DNA from: Lachnospiraceae bacterium UBA1753
GTDB lineage: Bacteria; Bacillota; Clostridia; Lachnospirales; Lachnospiraceae
Assembly (NCBI GenBank): GCA_002317595.1
Contig: DCHL01000001.1
Location: 4,008 to 18,579, forward strand
DNA: 14,572 nucleotides
Reading direction: 5' to 3'
The notes under the pieces were generated by a model. The model was not told where the DNA came from and did not search any database. It saw only the letters and a program-made list of their open reading frames with translations. A program made the translations under genes and the position numbers. Shown in pieces: positions 1 to 8,077 of this stretch (position 1 is the first letter of the stretch; each line of letters opens with the position of its first letter).

Positions 1-2710
1 GGATCTCGGAGAACTCTACGATTTCGATGATCACGATGATTTCGAGGATGTCGGCGGATATACTGATGAGGGCAGCAGCTCAAAATCGGAGGAGTCTCAG
101 CAGTCTGAGGAGACTACACCAGATCCAGCACCAGCACCAGCCCCCGCACCTGCTGCACCTGAGGTCGGCTGGATGAAGACAAGCACTGACAAGCTCAGCT
201 TTGGCCAGGTGTCAAAGGGCGAGAAGGCACTTGATTTCCAATCTTTTTCCGTAACAAATGTGGGACAGAGGGAGCATGTCCTCTCCTACAGCATCAATGA
301 CCCCGATGCGGCATGGTATGTGGATGCCCCTGACACGAATCTGATTAAGCCGGGCGAGACGCTTGAATTCTCTGTGCTCCCCAATACCAACAAGGGCGAC
401 GGTACCTATAAGGGATCTGTTCTTGTGACCGAGCAGATCGGTGGAGTTGCTGCTGAGGCTGCGACCGTCAAGCTGTCTGTCACGATTTATGCATCGGCGC
501 CCTGGATAAAATATGTGGCGGTTTCTCCTCAGACCCAGACCCTTTCTCCTGGAAGCTCATTTGGATTCAATGCAGAGGTTGAGTGCGGGGATGGCGCAGA
601 TTCAAGCGTCGACTGGAGCATCAAGGGTGCTGAATCTGGCGATACCTATATTGATGCTGATGGTGTACTGAAGGTTGCAAAGGATGAGAGCGCATCTGGC
701 TTTACGGTTGTTGCTACCTCTAGGCAGGATGGTACTTTCAAGGGCAAGGCCAATGTCACTGTGAAAAAATCAACCTACACAGTAACGACTGAGACAGCAC
801 CTTCGCGCGGAGGAATTGCTGCAGGAGGCGGAAGCTTTACCGCCGGTGAGTGTATCACAGTGACAGCAAATCCCACTGGAGGCTACGAGTTTGACGGATG
901 GTACGTGGGTAGTAAGCGCGTTGCGACTACACAGAAATACACCCTTGTAGTGACAGAGAATGTCAATCTGACTGCAAAGTTCAGTCAGGAGCTGGTGCGC
1001 GTGACCGTTAAGAGAAACAACAAGAACGGTGGTAAGGTCTCTGACAGTAAGACCATCGATTACGGTGGAAGCATTACCCTTAAGGCTACCACTAATGACG
1101 GCTATGTATTCGACGGCTGGTATGAGGATGACGAGCGTCTGTCAAAGAAGGAAAAATTCACACTTGACGATGTCACCTACGATATGGAAGTGACAGCTGT
1201 ATTCAGACCTGAGAAGTATTCAGTTACTGCATCATCAAGTCCTGCTGAGGGTGGCTCTGTCGATGGAACGGGAAAGTACAAGTCAGGAGAGAAGGCTACA
1301 CTTACAGCCAATCCTGCAAAGGGATATAAGTTTGTTTCGTGGGTATGCAACTCAAAGGTTGTTGGAACTGATAAGAAGCTTGTGGTAAAGGACATCAGCA
1401 AGGATTATGATGTCACAGCCATCTTCCAGGCCGAGGCGGCGAAGGTAAAGACCTACACCATAGACGCAGGAACTGACTCCAAGAACGGAGTAATCTCGCC
1501 TGCCGGAAAACTTCCACTTCCTGAAGGAACAGCAATTACATTCACTGTTGCAGCCAAGAACGGATACAGGATTTCCGATGTCAAGGTGGATGGAGTCAGC
1601 CTTGGACCCGTGAGCGGATATACCTTTGGATCAGTTAAGAGCAACCATTCGATTGTTGCTTCATTTGTGAAGAATGAGGTGAATGCTGCCCAGGTTAACA
1701 ACAATCTGGTTAAGGATTATACAACCAACGGACAGAAGAACAGCTGCACGGAAGAGAACAATAAGGAAGCCGCAAAAAAGAAAGAAGATGCCAAGAAGGT
1801 TGCAAGTGAATCAAAGGGTGAGGTCATCAGCGAAATAGGTGATGATGAGCAGGAGATCACTTACCTTGGCGGCGTGCTCCAGGCTGCAAACCTGACCGAG
1901 GATGAGGCGAGGGACGTCATTGAAAATGGTGACGACAGACCTCTTATGGAGGCTGCTCTTTACAATGGTGACCTCAGTGTATCGGTAAAGAACAGCTTCG
2001 CTGACAATCCGCTTGAGACCACGGAGGAGAGCTATTATGACATAGCCAGTGTTCCTAACCTAGCTGAGGTTGTGGACTCAATGCTTCCCGAGGATACCAA
2101 GATGGCTATGTTCCTTGGAATGCCCGTTGGAATCAACCTCTGCATAAGAGACTACGATGATGAAGTCACGGATGATGAAGTCGCTAAGATGGATGACAAT
2201 TCCGGTGATGATGTCACGCTGGCCAAGTATTTTGATGTGTCTTTCCTGGTTGACATGAACGGAGAGACAAAGTATGTGAAAAAAATCAATAAGCCGATGC
2301 AGATTGTGATGAACGTTCCAGAGGAACTCTTAGGAAATGGCAACGAGGTCGTTGTGGTGAGGCTTCACGATGGCGAGGTATCAGTTCTTGAGGATGAGGA
2401 CTCTGTGGATGAGACCATCACCTTTGAGACTGACAGATTCTCAACATATGCTTTTGCAACAAGAAAGAGTGCAAAGGCAGAGACAGTAACTGAACCATCA
2501 GGAGAAGTATCTGTTCCGACTGATACTGGTGCTAAGGCAGATGCTGCAGAAGGATCAGCCCAGCATGGAATTAAGGCTGATAAGGATGATGATGGTATTC
2601 TGCTTGGTATTCTTATCGCTATTATTGCAGTCCTTTCGTCAGTTCTCATTGCGGCTCTGGTTGTGATGAATGCTAAGAAAAAGAGCAGGAGACGCAGGCA
2701 CAGGAAATGA
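1..2710 (+). CDS. Ig-domain / InlB B-repeat surface protein, membrane-anchored (5' partial)
   Basis: The reading frame is open from base 2 through the left edge, so the first ATG at 173 is probably internal and 902 residues are visible. In order: an acidic Asp/Glu/Ser stretch (2-118); a Pro-Ala linker (about 119-160); a Hydin/ASPM/SPD-2-like Ig domain (about 173-490, LSFG...FSVTNVG); a second Ig-like beta domain (about 497-770); four InlB-B/Flg_new-like repeats of about 75 residues (from roughly 775, 991, 1216 and 1447), the first two with the typical GYxFDGWY core; a Lys/Glu-rich linker; and a C-terminal domain ending in the FSTYAFA module common in clostridial surface proteins. A hydrophobic helix (about 2594-2668) and a basic KKKSRRRRHRK tail form a membrane anchor. 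There is no LPXTG motif. It is probably an extracellular binding or scaffold protein; the ligand is unknown. Its stop codon overlaps the cobQ start, so the two are probably co-transcribed. Repeat boundaries are approximate. Confidence 0.9.
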   Translation, partial: DLGELYDFDDHDDFEDVGGYTDEGSSSKSEESQQSEETTPDPAPAPAPAPAAPEVGWMKTSTDKLSFGQVSKGEKALDFQSFSVTNVGQREHVLSYSINDPDAAWYVDAPDTNLIKPGETLEFSVLPNTNKGDGTYKGSVLVTEQIGGVAAEAATVKLSVTIYASAPWIKYVAVSPQTQTLSPGSSFGFNAEVECGDGADSSVDWSIKGAESGDTYIDADGVLKVAKDESASGFTVVATSRQDGTFKGKANVTVKKSTYTVTTETAPSRGGIAAGGGSFTAGECITVTANPTGGYEFDGWYVGSKRVATTQKYTLVVTENVNLTAKFSQELVRVTVKRNNKNGGKVSDSKTIDYGGSITLKATTNDGYVFDGWYEDDERLSKKEKFTLDDVTYDMEVTAVFRPEKYSVTASSSPAEGGSVDGTGKYKSGEKATLTANPAKGYKFVSWVCNSKVVGTDKKLVVKDISKDYDVTAIFQAEAAKVKTYTIDAGTDSKNGVISPAGKLPLPEGTAITFTVAAKNGYRISDVKVDGVSLGPVSGYTFGSVKSNHSIVASFVKNEVNAAQVNNNLVKDYTTNGQKNSCTEENNKEAAKKKEDAKKVASESKGEVISEIGDDEQEITYLGGVLQAANLTEDEARDVIENGDDRPLMEAALYNGDLSVSVKNSFADNPLETTEESYYDIASVPNLAEVVDSMLPEDTKMAMFLGMPVGINLCIRDYDDEVTDDEVAKMDDNSGDDVTLAKYFDVSFLVDMNGETKYVKKINKPMQIVMNVPEELLGNGNEVVVVRLHDGEVSVLEDEDSVDETITFETDRFSTYAFATRKSAKAETVTEPSGEVSVPTDTGAKADAAEGSAQHGIKADKDDDGILLGILIAIIAVLSSVLIAALVVMNAKKKSRRRRHRK

Positions 2711-4410
2711 TGGCAAGAACAATAATGATCCAGGGGACGATGTCTAATGCAGGCAAGAGTCTCCTGGCGGCAGGTCTCTGCAGGATATTCAAACAGGATG
2801 GATACCGAGTGGCCCCCTTCAAGTCGCAGAACATGGCTCTCAATTCCTATATTACCGAGGCCGGTCTTGAGATGGGACGTGCACAGGTGATGCAGGCACA
2901 GGCCTGTGGGATTGAGCCCGATGTGCGCATGAACCCGATTCTCTTGAAGCCGACTAATGATGTTGGCAGTCAGGTGATTGTGAACGGTGAAGTGCTTGGC
3001 AATATGTCAGCGCGGGATTATTTTGCGAAGAAGCGGGAACTCATTCCGGATATTATGAAGGCCTTTAACAGCCTGTCAGAGGAGTATGACATTATCGTCA
3101 TTGAGGGCGCTGGTTCTCCTGCCGAGATTAATCTGAAAAATGATGACATTGTAAACATGGGCATGGCCGAAATGGCTGATGCCCCTGTTTTGATTGTCGG
3201 GGATATTGACAGAGGTGGAGTTTTTGCCCAGCTTGTCGGTACTGTACAGCTGCTCACTGAAAGTGAGAGGGCAAGAGTGAAGGGACTCATCATCAACAAG
3301 TTCCGGGGTGATAAGACGATTCTTGACCCGGGAGTTGAGATGCTCACGGATATCACGGGAATTCCCGTGGTAGGTGTCGTTCCCTACGAGAGGATAGATG
3401 TGGAAGACGAGGACTCACTGTCTGAACGGTTTGACCGCGTTCAGTCGGGGAAAAAATATCGAGAGAACTGTGCTGGTGAAAGGTACATTAAGTCTGTCAA
3501 TGTGGCAGTTGTTAAGGTGCCAAGGATATCTAATTTCACGGATTTTCTGATGCTTGAAAACCACGACGAGGTTAACATAACATATGTAACGAGCCCATCA
3601 CAGCTTGAGGCAGCTGACATGATCATTCTCCCAGGAACCAAGAATACCATGGGGGACCTCAAGTGGCTTCGGACCTCTGGAATGGAGGCCGCAATTAAGA
3701 AGGCAGCCGCCAGAGGCGCAGTAGTGTTTGGAATCTGCGGCGGCTATCAGATGCTGGGCGAGTCGATAAGTGACCCAGAGGGTATGGAGGAAGGCGGCGT
3801 GATGCAGGGCATGGGCCTTCTTCCGATGACGACAGAATTCGGAACGAGCAAGATGCGCGCAAGGGTGAGCGGATGCTTCGGGGAAGTGCACGGAATCCTG
3901 TCAGCTCTCTCTGGGAAAAAAATAGAAGGCTATGAAATTCACATGGGGGCGAGCTTCATCGCTGAGGAAGAGAATTGCTCACGTGCTGAGGAAGAGAATT
4001 GCTCACGTGTTGAGGCTGAAGAGAAGTATTCATGTGTCGAGGCAGCTGGGAACGGAAACGAGTCGGGGATGTTCCTGACTGAGGTTCTGGATTCAGTGTC
4101 TGGGGCAGAAAAGAGAGAGGGAATGGAAGCAGGAAATGTATACGGCTCCTACATCCATGGAATATTTGATTCTCCTGAGGTTGTCGATGGAATTGTCGCG
4201 GCGCTGAAGGGAGACGGGCGTGACTTGCTGAAGGGAGAGCAAAGAGCGGCGTCTGCTGGCGTGGCGTCTGAAACTACTGAGAAGAAGTCCGAAACTCTCG
4301 AAGAGTACAGAAACAGGCAGTTTGATAAGCTGGCCAGCGTGCTCAGGGAGAGCATGGATATTGAAGCCATCTATGAAGCGATTGGTTTACATAATGCCGA
4401 TGGGGAATAG
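2707..4410 (+). CDS. cobQ: Cobyric acid synthase (adenosylcobyrinate a,c-diamide amidotransferase)
   Basis: CobQ/CbiP performs ATP- and glutamine-dependent amidation of four corrin side chains (b, d, e, g) in cobalamin synthesis, in the cytoplasm. The N-terminal synthetase domain opens with IMIQGTMSNAGKS, a P-loop with K17/S18, followed by PFKSQNMALNS and the NPILLKP segment, all strongly CobQ-like. The C-terminal class-I glutamine amidotransferase domain has its nucleophile in FGICGGYQ (C344) and the partner histidine in YIHGIFD (H484). At 567 residues it is longer than the usual ~490-510; most of the excess is a low-complexity insertion at about residues 417-470, between GYEIHMG and the catalytic His, that includes an exact 24-bp tandem duplication. 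It overlaps the upstream surface gene (ATGA). The second Met (2710) matches the usual MA(K/R)TIMIQGT start equally well. The ribosome binding site is weak, so translation may be coupled to the upstream gene. Function is clear; active-site residues look intact. Confidence 0.95.
   Translation: MMARTIMIQGTMSNAGKSLLAAGLCRIFKQDGYRVAPFKSQNMALNSYITEAGLEMGRAQVMQAQACGIEPDVRMNPILLKPTNDVGSQVIVNGEVLGNMSARDYFAKKRELIPDIMKAFNSLSEEYDIIVIEGAGSPAEINLKNDDIVNMGMAEMADAPVLIVGDIDRGGVFAQLVGTVQLLTESERARVKGLIINKFRGDKTILDPGVEMLTDITGIPVVGVVPYERIDVEDEDSLSERFDRVQSGKKYRENCAGERYIKSVNVAVVKVPRISNFTDFLMLENHDEVNITYVTSPSQLEAADMIILPGTKNTMGDLKWLRTSGMEAAIKKAAARGAVVFGICGGYQMLGESISDPEGMEEGGVMQGMGLLPMTTEFGTSKMRARVSGCFGEVHGILSALSGKKIEGYEIHMGASFIAEEENCSRAEEENCSRVEAEEKYSCVEAAGNGNESGMFLTEVLDSVSGAEKREGMEAGNVYGSYIHGIFDSPEVVDGIVAALKGDGRDLLKGEQRAASAGVASETTEKKSETLEEYRNRQFDKLASVLRESMDIEAIYEAIGLHNADGE
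3961..4008 (+). repeat. 24-bp in-frame tandem duplication inside cobQ
   Basis: Two identical 24-bp copies (3961-3984 and 3985-4008) encode AEEENCSR twice, followed by a degenerate third copy (VEAEEKYSC). The repeat lies in the insertion loop of the amidotransferase domain, between the GYEIHMG segment and the catalytic histidine. The exact identity of the two copies implies a recent duplication. The unit length keeps the frame. Confidence 0.95.
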
Positions 4411-4459
4411 GTTTACATAATATCAGAAGTGCCGCTTGAATGATGTAGAAGGTCATCGC

Positions 4460-5587
4460 TTACCTGGCACAGGATTTTAGCGCTTCAAGCAGAGCGAGAT
4501 TCTCTTCGTGGGATTTAACTGCAATGCGGTAGGTATCCTTTGGCAGATTCCTGAAATTGGAGCAGTCACGAATGAGGAATCCCTTCGCCAGAAGTAATTC
4601 ATATAAGTTTACATAACATTCAAGAAGGATAAAGCAGGTGTCAGATGGGTATACTTTCCTGATGAGGGAAGTGTACTCATCTTTTTTTAGTTCATCCGCA
4701 AGAAATTCCCGCTCTCTCTGGATTTTTTTCCTTGAGTCGGCAAGGTAAGGATCAATGTTCCAAAGCGCTGCGAGTCCTGCGGCCTGCGCAGGAACTGAGA
4801 TGTTCCAGCAGGGAAGCTGCTCTGCGACTGCGTGGCTGACTGAATAATCTGCTGTAAGCATATAGCCAAGTCTCAGCCCGGGAATGGCAAAGGTCTTGGT
4901 GAAGGAGCGGAGAATGATAAGATTGGAAAAGTCATTAAGATATCTGATCATGCTCTTTGAATAGCCCTCTGTCATATCTGATAGGGGAAGGAAGCATTCG
5001 TCCACAACGACATACACATTAAGGTCGTGGCATCTCCTTATAAGTGAAAGCAGCTTACCAGAGTCCGTCAGCCGTCCTGTGGGATTGTTGGGATTGCAGA
5101 TAAATACAGCGCAGGTATCCTCCGAGATGGAAAGCACATCAGAATTGCAGAGCATATCATCAGCACTGTAGAAAGTTGCCTCCCAGCCAGCGGCAATAAC
5201 GCCTCGCTCATACTCAGAAAAGCCGGGGGCTGGGAGAAGAAATTCGGTTCTACCGTTTAGAAGAGGAAGCACGCGGCACAGCACCATTATGAGCTCTGCG
5301 GCACCATTTCCGAGGGTTATCATTTCAGGAGTAGGCATGATAGCAGCATCGTGGAAATTGCCAGGGGCGCTGGAAGTGGGCCTGACAAAATGCGTGCTCC
5401 TTATTTTATCTACGAGGGCAGTTCTAAGCTCTGTGCAGTACGTGTCAGGGTATGAATCGATATTATGTAAACTATTAACGGCTGCGGATATCACTTCCGG
5501 CATTGGACCTGATGGATTCAGGTTCACCGAGAAGTCGTGAATTATTCTGTTTTTGGCATTATAGATGTCTCCGCCGTGTCCTGTCAT
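4460..5587 (-). CDS. cobD: Threonine-phosphate decarboxylase-like PLP enzyme (CobD)
   Basis: This is a fold-type I, class I/II aminotransferase-like enzyme. CobD decarboxylates L-threonine O-3-phosphate to (R)-1-amino-2-propanol phosphate, the linker of the cobalamin nucleotide loop. Numbering from the upstream Met at 5635: the start motif GHGGDIY (19-25), VNLNPSGP, GNGAAELI (109-116), NPNNPTG (181-187), the cofactor Asp in VVDECF (D212), the Schiff-base lysine in SFTKTF (K247), and the C-terminal YRIAVKSHEEN typical of CobD. About 20 extra residues lie before the EMITLGNGA segment (81-103). I prefer the start at 5587 (Met17): it gives the family-typical MTGHGGDIY beginning and has AGGA 9 nt upstream, whereas the ATG at 5635 has no visible ribosome binding site. 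It converges on cobQ, leaving only 49 bp between the stops, and shares an AT-rich promoter region with the divergent EAL gene. Histidinol-phosphate aminotransferase is the main alternative, but the HGGDI start, the C-terminus and the cobQ neighbour favour CobD. Confidence 0.88.
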   Translation of the reverse strand: MTGHGGDIYNAKNRIIHDFSVNLNPSGPMPEVISAAVNSLHNIDSYPDTYCTELRTALVDKIRSTHFVRPTSSAPGNFHDAAIMPTPEMITLGNGAAELIMVLCRVLPLLNGRTEFLLPAPGFSEYERGVIAAGWEATFYSADDMLCNSDVLSISEDTCAVFICNPNNPTGRLTDSGKLLSLIRRCHDLNVYVVVDECFLPLSDMTEGYSKSMIRYLNDFSNLIILRSFTKTFAIPGLRLGYMLTADYSVSHAVAEQLPCWNISVPAQAAGLAALWNIDPYLADSRKKIQREREFLADELKKDEYTSLIRKVYPSDTCFILLECYVNLYELLLAKGFLIRDCSNFRNLPKDTYRIAVKSHEENLALLEALKSCAR

Positions 5588-5652
5588 TTCCTTGGATCCT
5601 ATGTTTTCTAAATTAGCCCTGTAAAATTGTGACATAAACCATGTTGCTGTAT

Positions 5653-5703
5653 TAATACTATATCACAGCCAGTTCATAATACTATATCTTGATGTTGATA
5701 TAG
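5653..5703. promoter_or_regulatory. Direct and inverted ACTATATC boxes: candidate operator in the cobD / EAL divergent region
   Basis: A perfect 12-bp direct repeat TAATACTATATC occurs at 5653-5664 and 5677-5688, 24 bp apart. The second copy also forms a 7-bp inverted repeat with GATATAG at 5697-5703 (8-nt spacer), which overlaps the -35 hexamer of the downstream promoter. Two more ACTATAT/TCTATAT boxes lie at 5731 and 5753. This looks like a multi-site binding region for a DNA-binding protein that could control both divergent genes. The binding protein is unknown. Part of the similarity may reflect AT-richness, but the 12-bp identity is hard to dismiss. Confidence 0.5.
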
Positions 5704-5723
5704 AATGCATTTTTTAGTAAAAT
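5695..5723 (+). promoter_or_regulatory. Sigma-A-type promoter of the PAS-REC-GGDEF-EAL gene
   Basis: TTGATA (5695-5700), a 17-nt spacer, then TAAAAT (5718-5723): a near-consensus vegetative promoter. Transcription would begin near 5730, giving a short leader. The -35 overlaps the right arm of the inverted repeat. Confidence 0.65.
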
Positions 5724-5748
5724 ATTCATAACTATATTTTTCTAATAG

Positions 5749-7980
5749 ATGTTCTATATGTATGGGGATTATATTTTGATGGGAAAAAATGGCGGGATAG
5801 AATTGCATAAGACTGAGTATGAGCAGTTCGATTTGCTTGATAGAGTCAATGATGGGAATGTTGATGCAGATGTCGCAAGATATATGCGCATTATCCATAT
5901 TCTCAGCAATAACATTAGCGACCTCTATGGGGTTAATGTGAAGACTGGCGGCCTTACAGTGTTCAGGCAGGCAGGCGAGGCTGTGGGGGTAAATGAAAAA
6001 ATTAATATGGGGGCTCATTACGATGTTGCGATTTCTACCTATATTGATAACAATGTCTATCATGAAGACCGCGAGGAAATGCGCAGGGCTCTCTCGTTTT
6101 ACAACGTCTGTGAACTTCTGAAAAAAAATGAGAGCTTCATCTACCGGTACAGGGTGTTCAGAAATAATACAATCTGTCATTTTCACCTGAAGTGCGCAAG
6201 AATCGGGGACGGAGATAATTTTGAAGAGATAATATATGCCTTCGCTTCGGATGAAGAGGACATCAAGCGCGAGATACTGCAGCAGTCAATCGCGACTGGT
6301 ACTGGAAAGCAGCGGAGGAAGGTTCTTGTCATAGAGGATAATGACATAAACAGGGCCATGCTCAGGGAGATTCTTGAGCCGACGTACGAGGTGATAGAGG
6401 CCTGCGATGGTGATGAGGGACTTGAGATACTAAGAGGCAGATACAGGGAGCTTTCGGTTGTGCTGCTTGACCTTGTGATGCCTAACAAGACTGGACTTGA
6501 AGTGCTTGAGATAGTGAAGGACAGTCCGTCGCTTTCTTCTGTTCCAATTATTGTCATTACAAGTTCAAACCGTGATGAGCAGGAAGCAAAGTGTCTTGAC
6601 CTTGGCGCCGTTGACGTCCTGCCAAAGCCTTATAATCCGGTGATTGTGATGAGCCGCATCAGGAATATCATAAGGATGCGAGAGTCTGCTTCCCTTGTGG
6701 GCAACATTGAGCATGATGAACTGACGGGAATATATACAAGACAGGCCTTCTATCAGCATGCCCTGGCTCTTCTCGATGCCAATCCAGGAATCGAGTTTGA
6801 TATGACGATTGCTGATGTTCAGAGCTTTAAGCTCATCAACAGTATTTACGGAGAGGCCAAGGGTGATGAGGTACTCCGTTACATGGCATCCTTCTTTGAG
6901 ACGAATACATTGAATGGTATCTGTGCCCGTTATGGAGGAGATCAGTTTGTTGGAATCGCTCCTGCTGCTCAGGACAGAAAGCGTGACTGGCTTCTTGAGA
7001 TGGCATCGGAGCTTGAAAAGAACTGTCCGATACCCAATGTCACTGTTAAATATGGTGTGTACACGAATGTCGACCGTGAACTGACTGTTTCGGGAATGTG
7101 CGACAGGGCGCTTCTTGCCGTTAAGAGTATAAAGCACAATTTTGAGGTTGTGTATACAAAATATGACGGACCTGTTAGTCAGAGGCGTCAGAGGGACCAG
7201 CTCTTTGAGAGCAGGTTTGAGGAGGCACTTAAGACTGGAGAGTTCTATCCCTGGTTTCAGCCTAAGTTTGATGCTGTGACAGGCAAGCTTGTTGGAGCAG
7301 AGGCACTTGTTCGCTGGATAATGAAGGACGGCACCTTTGTATCACCAGGTGAGTTCATTCCAACCTTCGAGGAGGATGGGCTTATCGTGCGGCTTGATGA
7401 GTATATGTTCAGGAATGTCTGCACTAAGGTAAAGATGTGGATGGACCGCGGATATCAGCTGCTTCCTATTTCCATTAATCTCTCAAGGCTCTCACTGCAC
7501 AGGGAGGGAACTGTTGAGAGGTATAAGAAGATAGCGGAGGAGATCGGCGTTCCAACTAAGTATCTGCCCCTTGAGCTGACAGAGAGTGCAGCTCTTCACA
7601 GTATTCAGATCAAGAACTTTACGGATGCTCTTAAGGAGTCCGGCTTCCAGCTTCACATGGATGATTTCGGCGCAGGTATTTCATCCCTTGCCAGCCTTAA
7701 CATTCTGCCCTTTGACGTTGTAAAGCTCGATAAGTCGCTGGTTGACTTTATCGGTGATGCGGGCGGAGATGAGATGCTGAAGCACATTATTGAACTGGCT
7801 CACTTCAAGAACATGAAGGTTGTTGCTGAGGGTGTTGAGCAGGCAGAGCAGCTTGAGTTCCTCCGCCAAATCAACTGCGATATCATTCAGGGCTACTACT
7901 ACTGTCCACCTCTCGGATATGAGAGATTCCTTCAGTTCCTGCAGCGCTGCATTGAAGAGGATAACGTCCTTTTCGAGTGA
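5749..7980 (+). CDS. PAS-like / REC / degenerate GGDEF / EAL c-di-GMP signalling protein
   Basis: A cytosolic regulator of c-di-GMP level with no membrane segment. Numbering from 5749: residues about 15-180 form a PAS-like input domain (inferred from layout, e.g. YHEDREEMRR and a later YRYRVF strand). A receiver domain (about 191-310) has VLVIEDND, phospho-acceptor D241 in LLDLVMP, the switch Thr in VITSS and the conserved Lys in PKPYNP. A GGDEF domain (about 320-475) reads GGDQF (396-400) and lacks the RxxD inhibitory site, so cyclase activity is doubtful. The EAL domain (about 490-735) keeps EAL (518-520), SINLS, the LTES glutamate, DDFGAG (D638/D639), K659 or K662, EGVE (694-697) and QGYYY (714 on), so phosphodiesterase activity is likely. 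Monocistronic. The start is uncertain: ATG 5749 and 5758 have no ribosome binding site, whereas ATG 5779 follows GGGGA by 10 nt. A hairpin with a T-run follows the stop. Its sensor kinase partner is not in the window. Confidence 0.92.
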   Translation: MFYMYGDYILMGKNGGIELHKTEYEQFDLLDRVNDGNVDADVARYMRIIHILSNNISDLYGVNVKTGGLTVFRQAGEAVGVNEKINMGAHYDVAISTYIDNNVYHEDREEMRRALSFYNVCELLKKNESFIYRYRVFRNNTICHFHLKCARIGDGDNFEEIIYAFASDEEDIKREILQQSIATGTGKQRRKVLVIEDNDINRAMLREILEPTYEVIEACDGDEGLEILRGRYRELSVVLLDLVMPNKTGLEVLEIVKDSPSLSSVPIIVITSSNRDEQEAKCLDLGAVDVLPKPYNPVIVMSRIRNIIRMRESASLVGNIEHDELTGIYTRQAFYQHALALLDANPGIEFDMTIADVQSFKLINSIYGEAKGDEVLRYMASFFETNTLNGICARYGGDQFVGIAPAAQDRKRDWLLEMASELEKNCPIPNVTVKYGVYTNVDRELTVSGMCDRALLAVKSIKHNFEVVYTKYDGPVSQRRQRDQLFESRFEEALKTGEFYPWFQPKFDAVTGKLVGAEALVRWIMKDGTFVSPGEFIPTFEEDGLIVRLDEYMFRNVCTKVKMWMDRGYQLLPISINLSRLSLHREGTVERYKKIAEEIGVPTKYLPLELTESAALHSIQIKNFTDALKESGFQLHMDDFGAGISSLASLNILPFDVVKLDKSLVDFIGDAGGDEMLKHIIELAHFKNMKVVAEGVEQAEQLEFLRQINCDIIQGYYYCPPLGYERFLQFLQRCIEEDNVLFE

Positions 7981-8013
7981 TGAACCGATGAAATGCTAAA
8001 TTTTGCAGATGAG

Positions 8014-8045
8014 TTGACTTGATTATTTTTTCAAAGTGTTATATT
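8014..8045 (+). promoter_or_regulatory. Candidate promoter of the ABC exporter operon
   Basis: An extended -10 (TG at 8037-8038, TATATT at 8040-8045) lies downstream of TTGACT (8014-8019, 20-nt spacing) or TTGATT (8019-8024, 15-nt spacing). Neither spacing is ideal, but the extended -10 compensates. The predicted start near 8051-8053 falls inside the palindrome at 8046-8059, the layout expected of a repressor-controlled promoter. Confidence 0.5.
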
Positions 8046-8077
8046 CTAACCGTGGTTAGCGAATACTAACCGCGGTT
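8046..8077. promoter_or_regulatory. Twin palindromes CTAACC-GY-GGTT: candidate operator
   Basis: CTAACCGTGGTTAG (8046-8059) has perfect 6-bp arms around GT. A second copy, CTAACCGCGGTT (8066-8077), starts exactly 20 bp later, about two helical turns. The first palindrome covers the predicted exporter transcription start. Palindromes of this size at the start site of an efflux operon usually bind TetR- or MarR-family repressors; no such gene is in the window, so the regulator would act from elsewhere. Confidence 0.5.

Noticed and set aside
2594..2710. LPXTG-type sortase anchor at the C-terminus of the surface protein
   Set aside because: A hydrophobic helix and a basic tail are present, but no LPXTG-like motif precedes them, so a plain transmembrane anchor is the supported call.
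4411..4459. Bidirectional terminator between cobQ and cobD
   Set aside because: Only a 7-bp GCTTGAA / TTCAAGC pair (4433-4439 and 4484-4490) separated by 44 nt was found, without a T-run, and it extends into cobD.
5588..5748. Cobalamin riboswitch upstream of cobD
   Set aside because: The region is too short and AT-rich, and I saw no B12-box-like conserved sequence.
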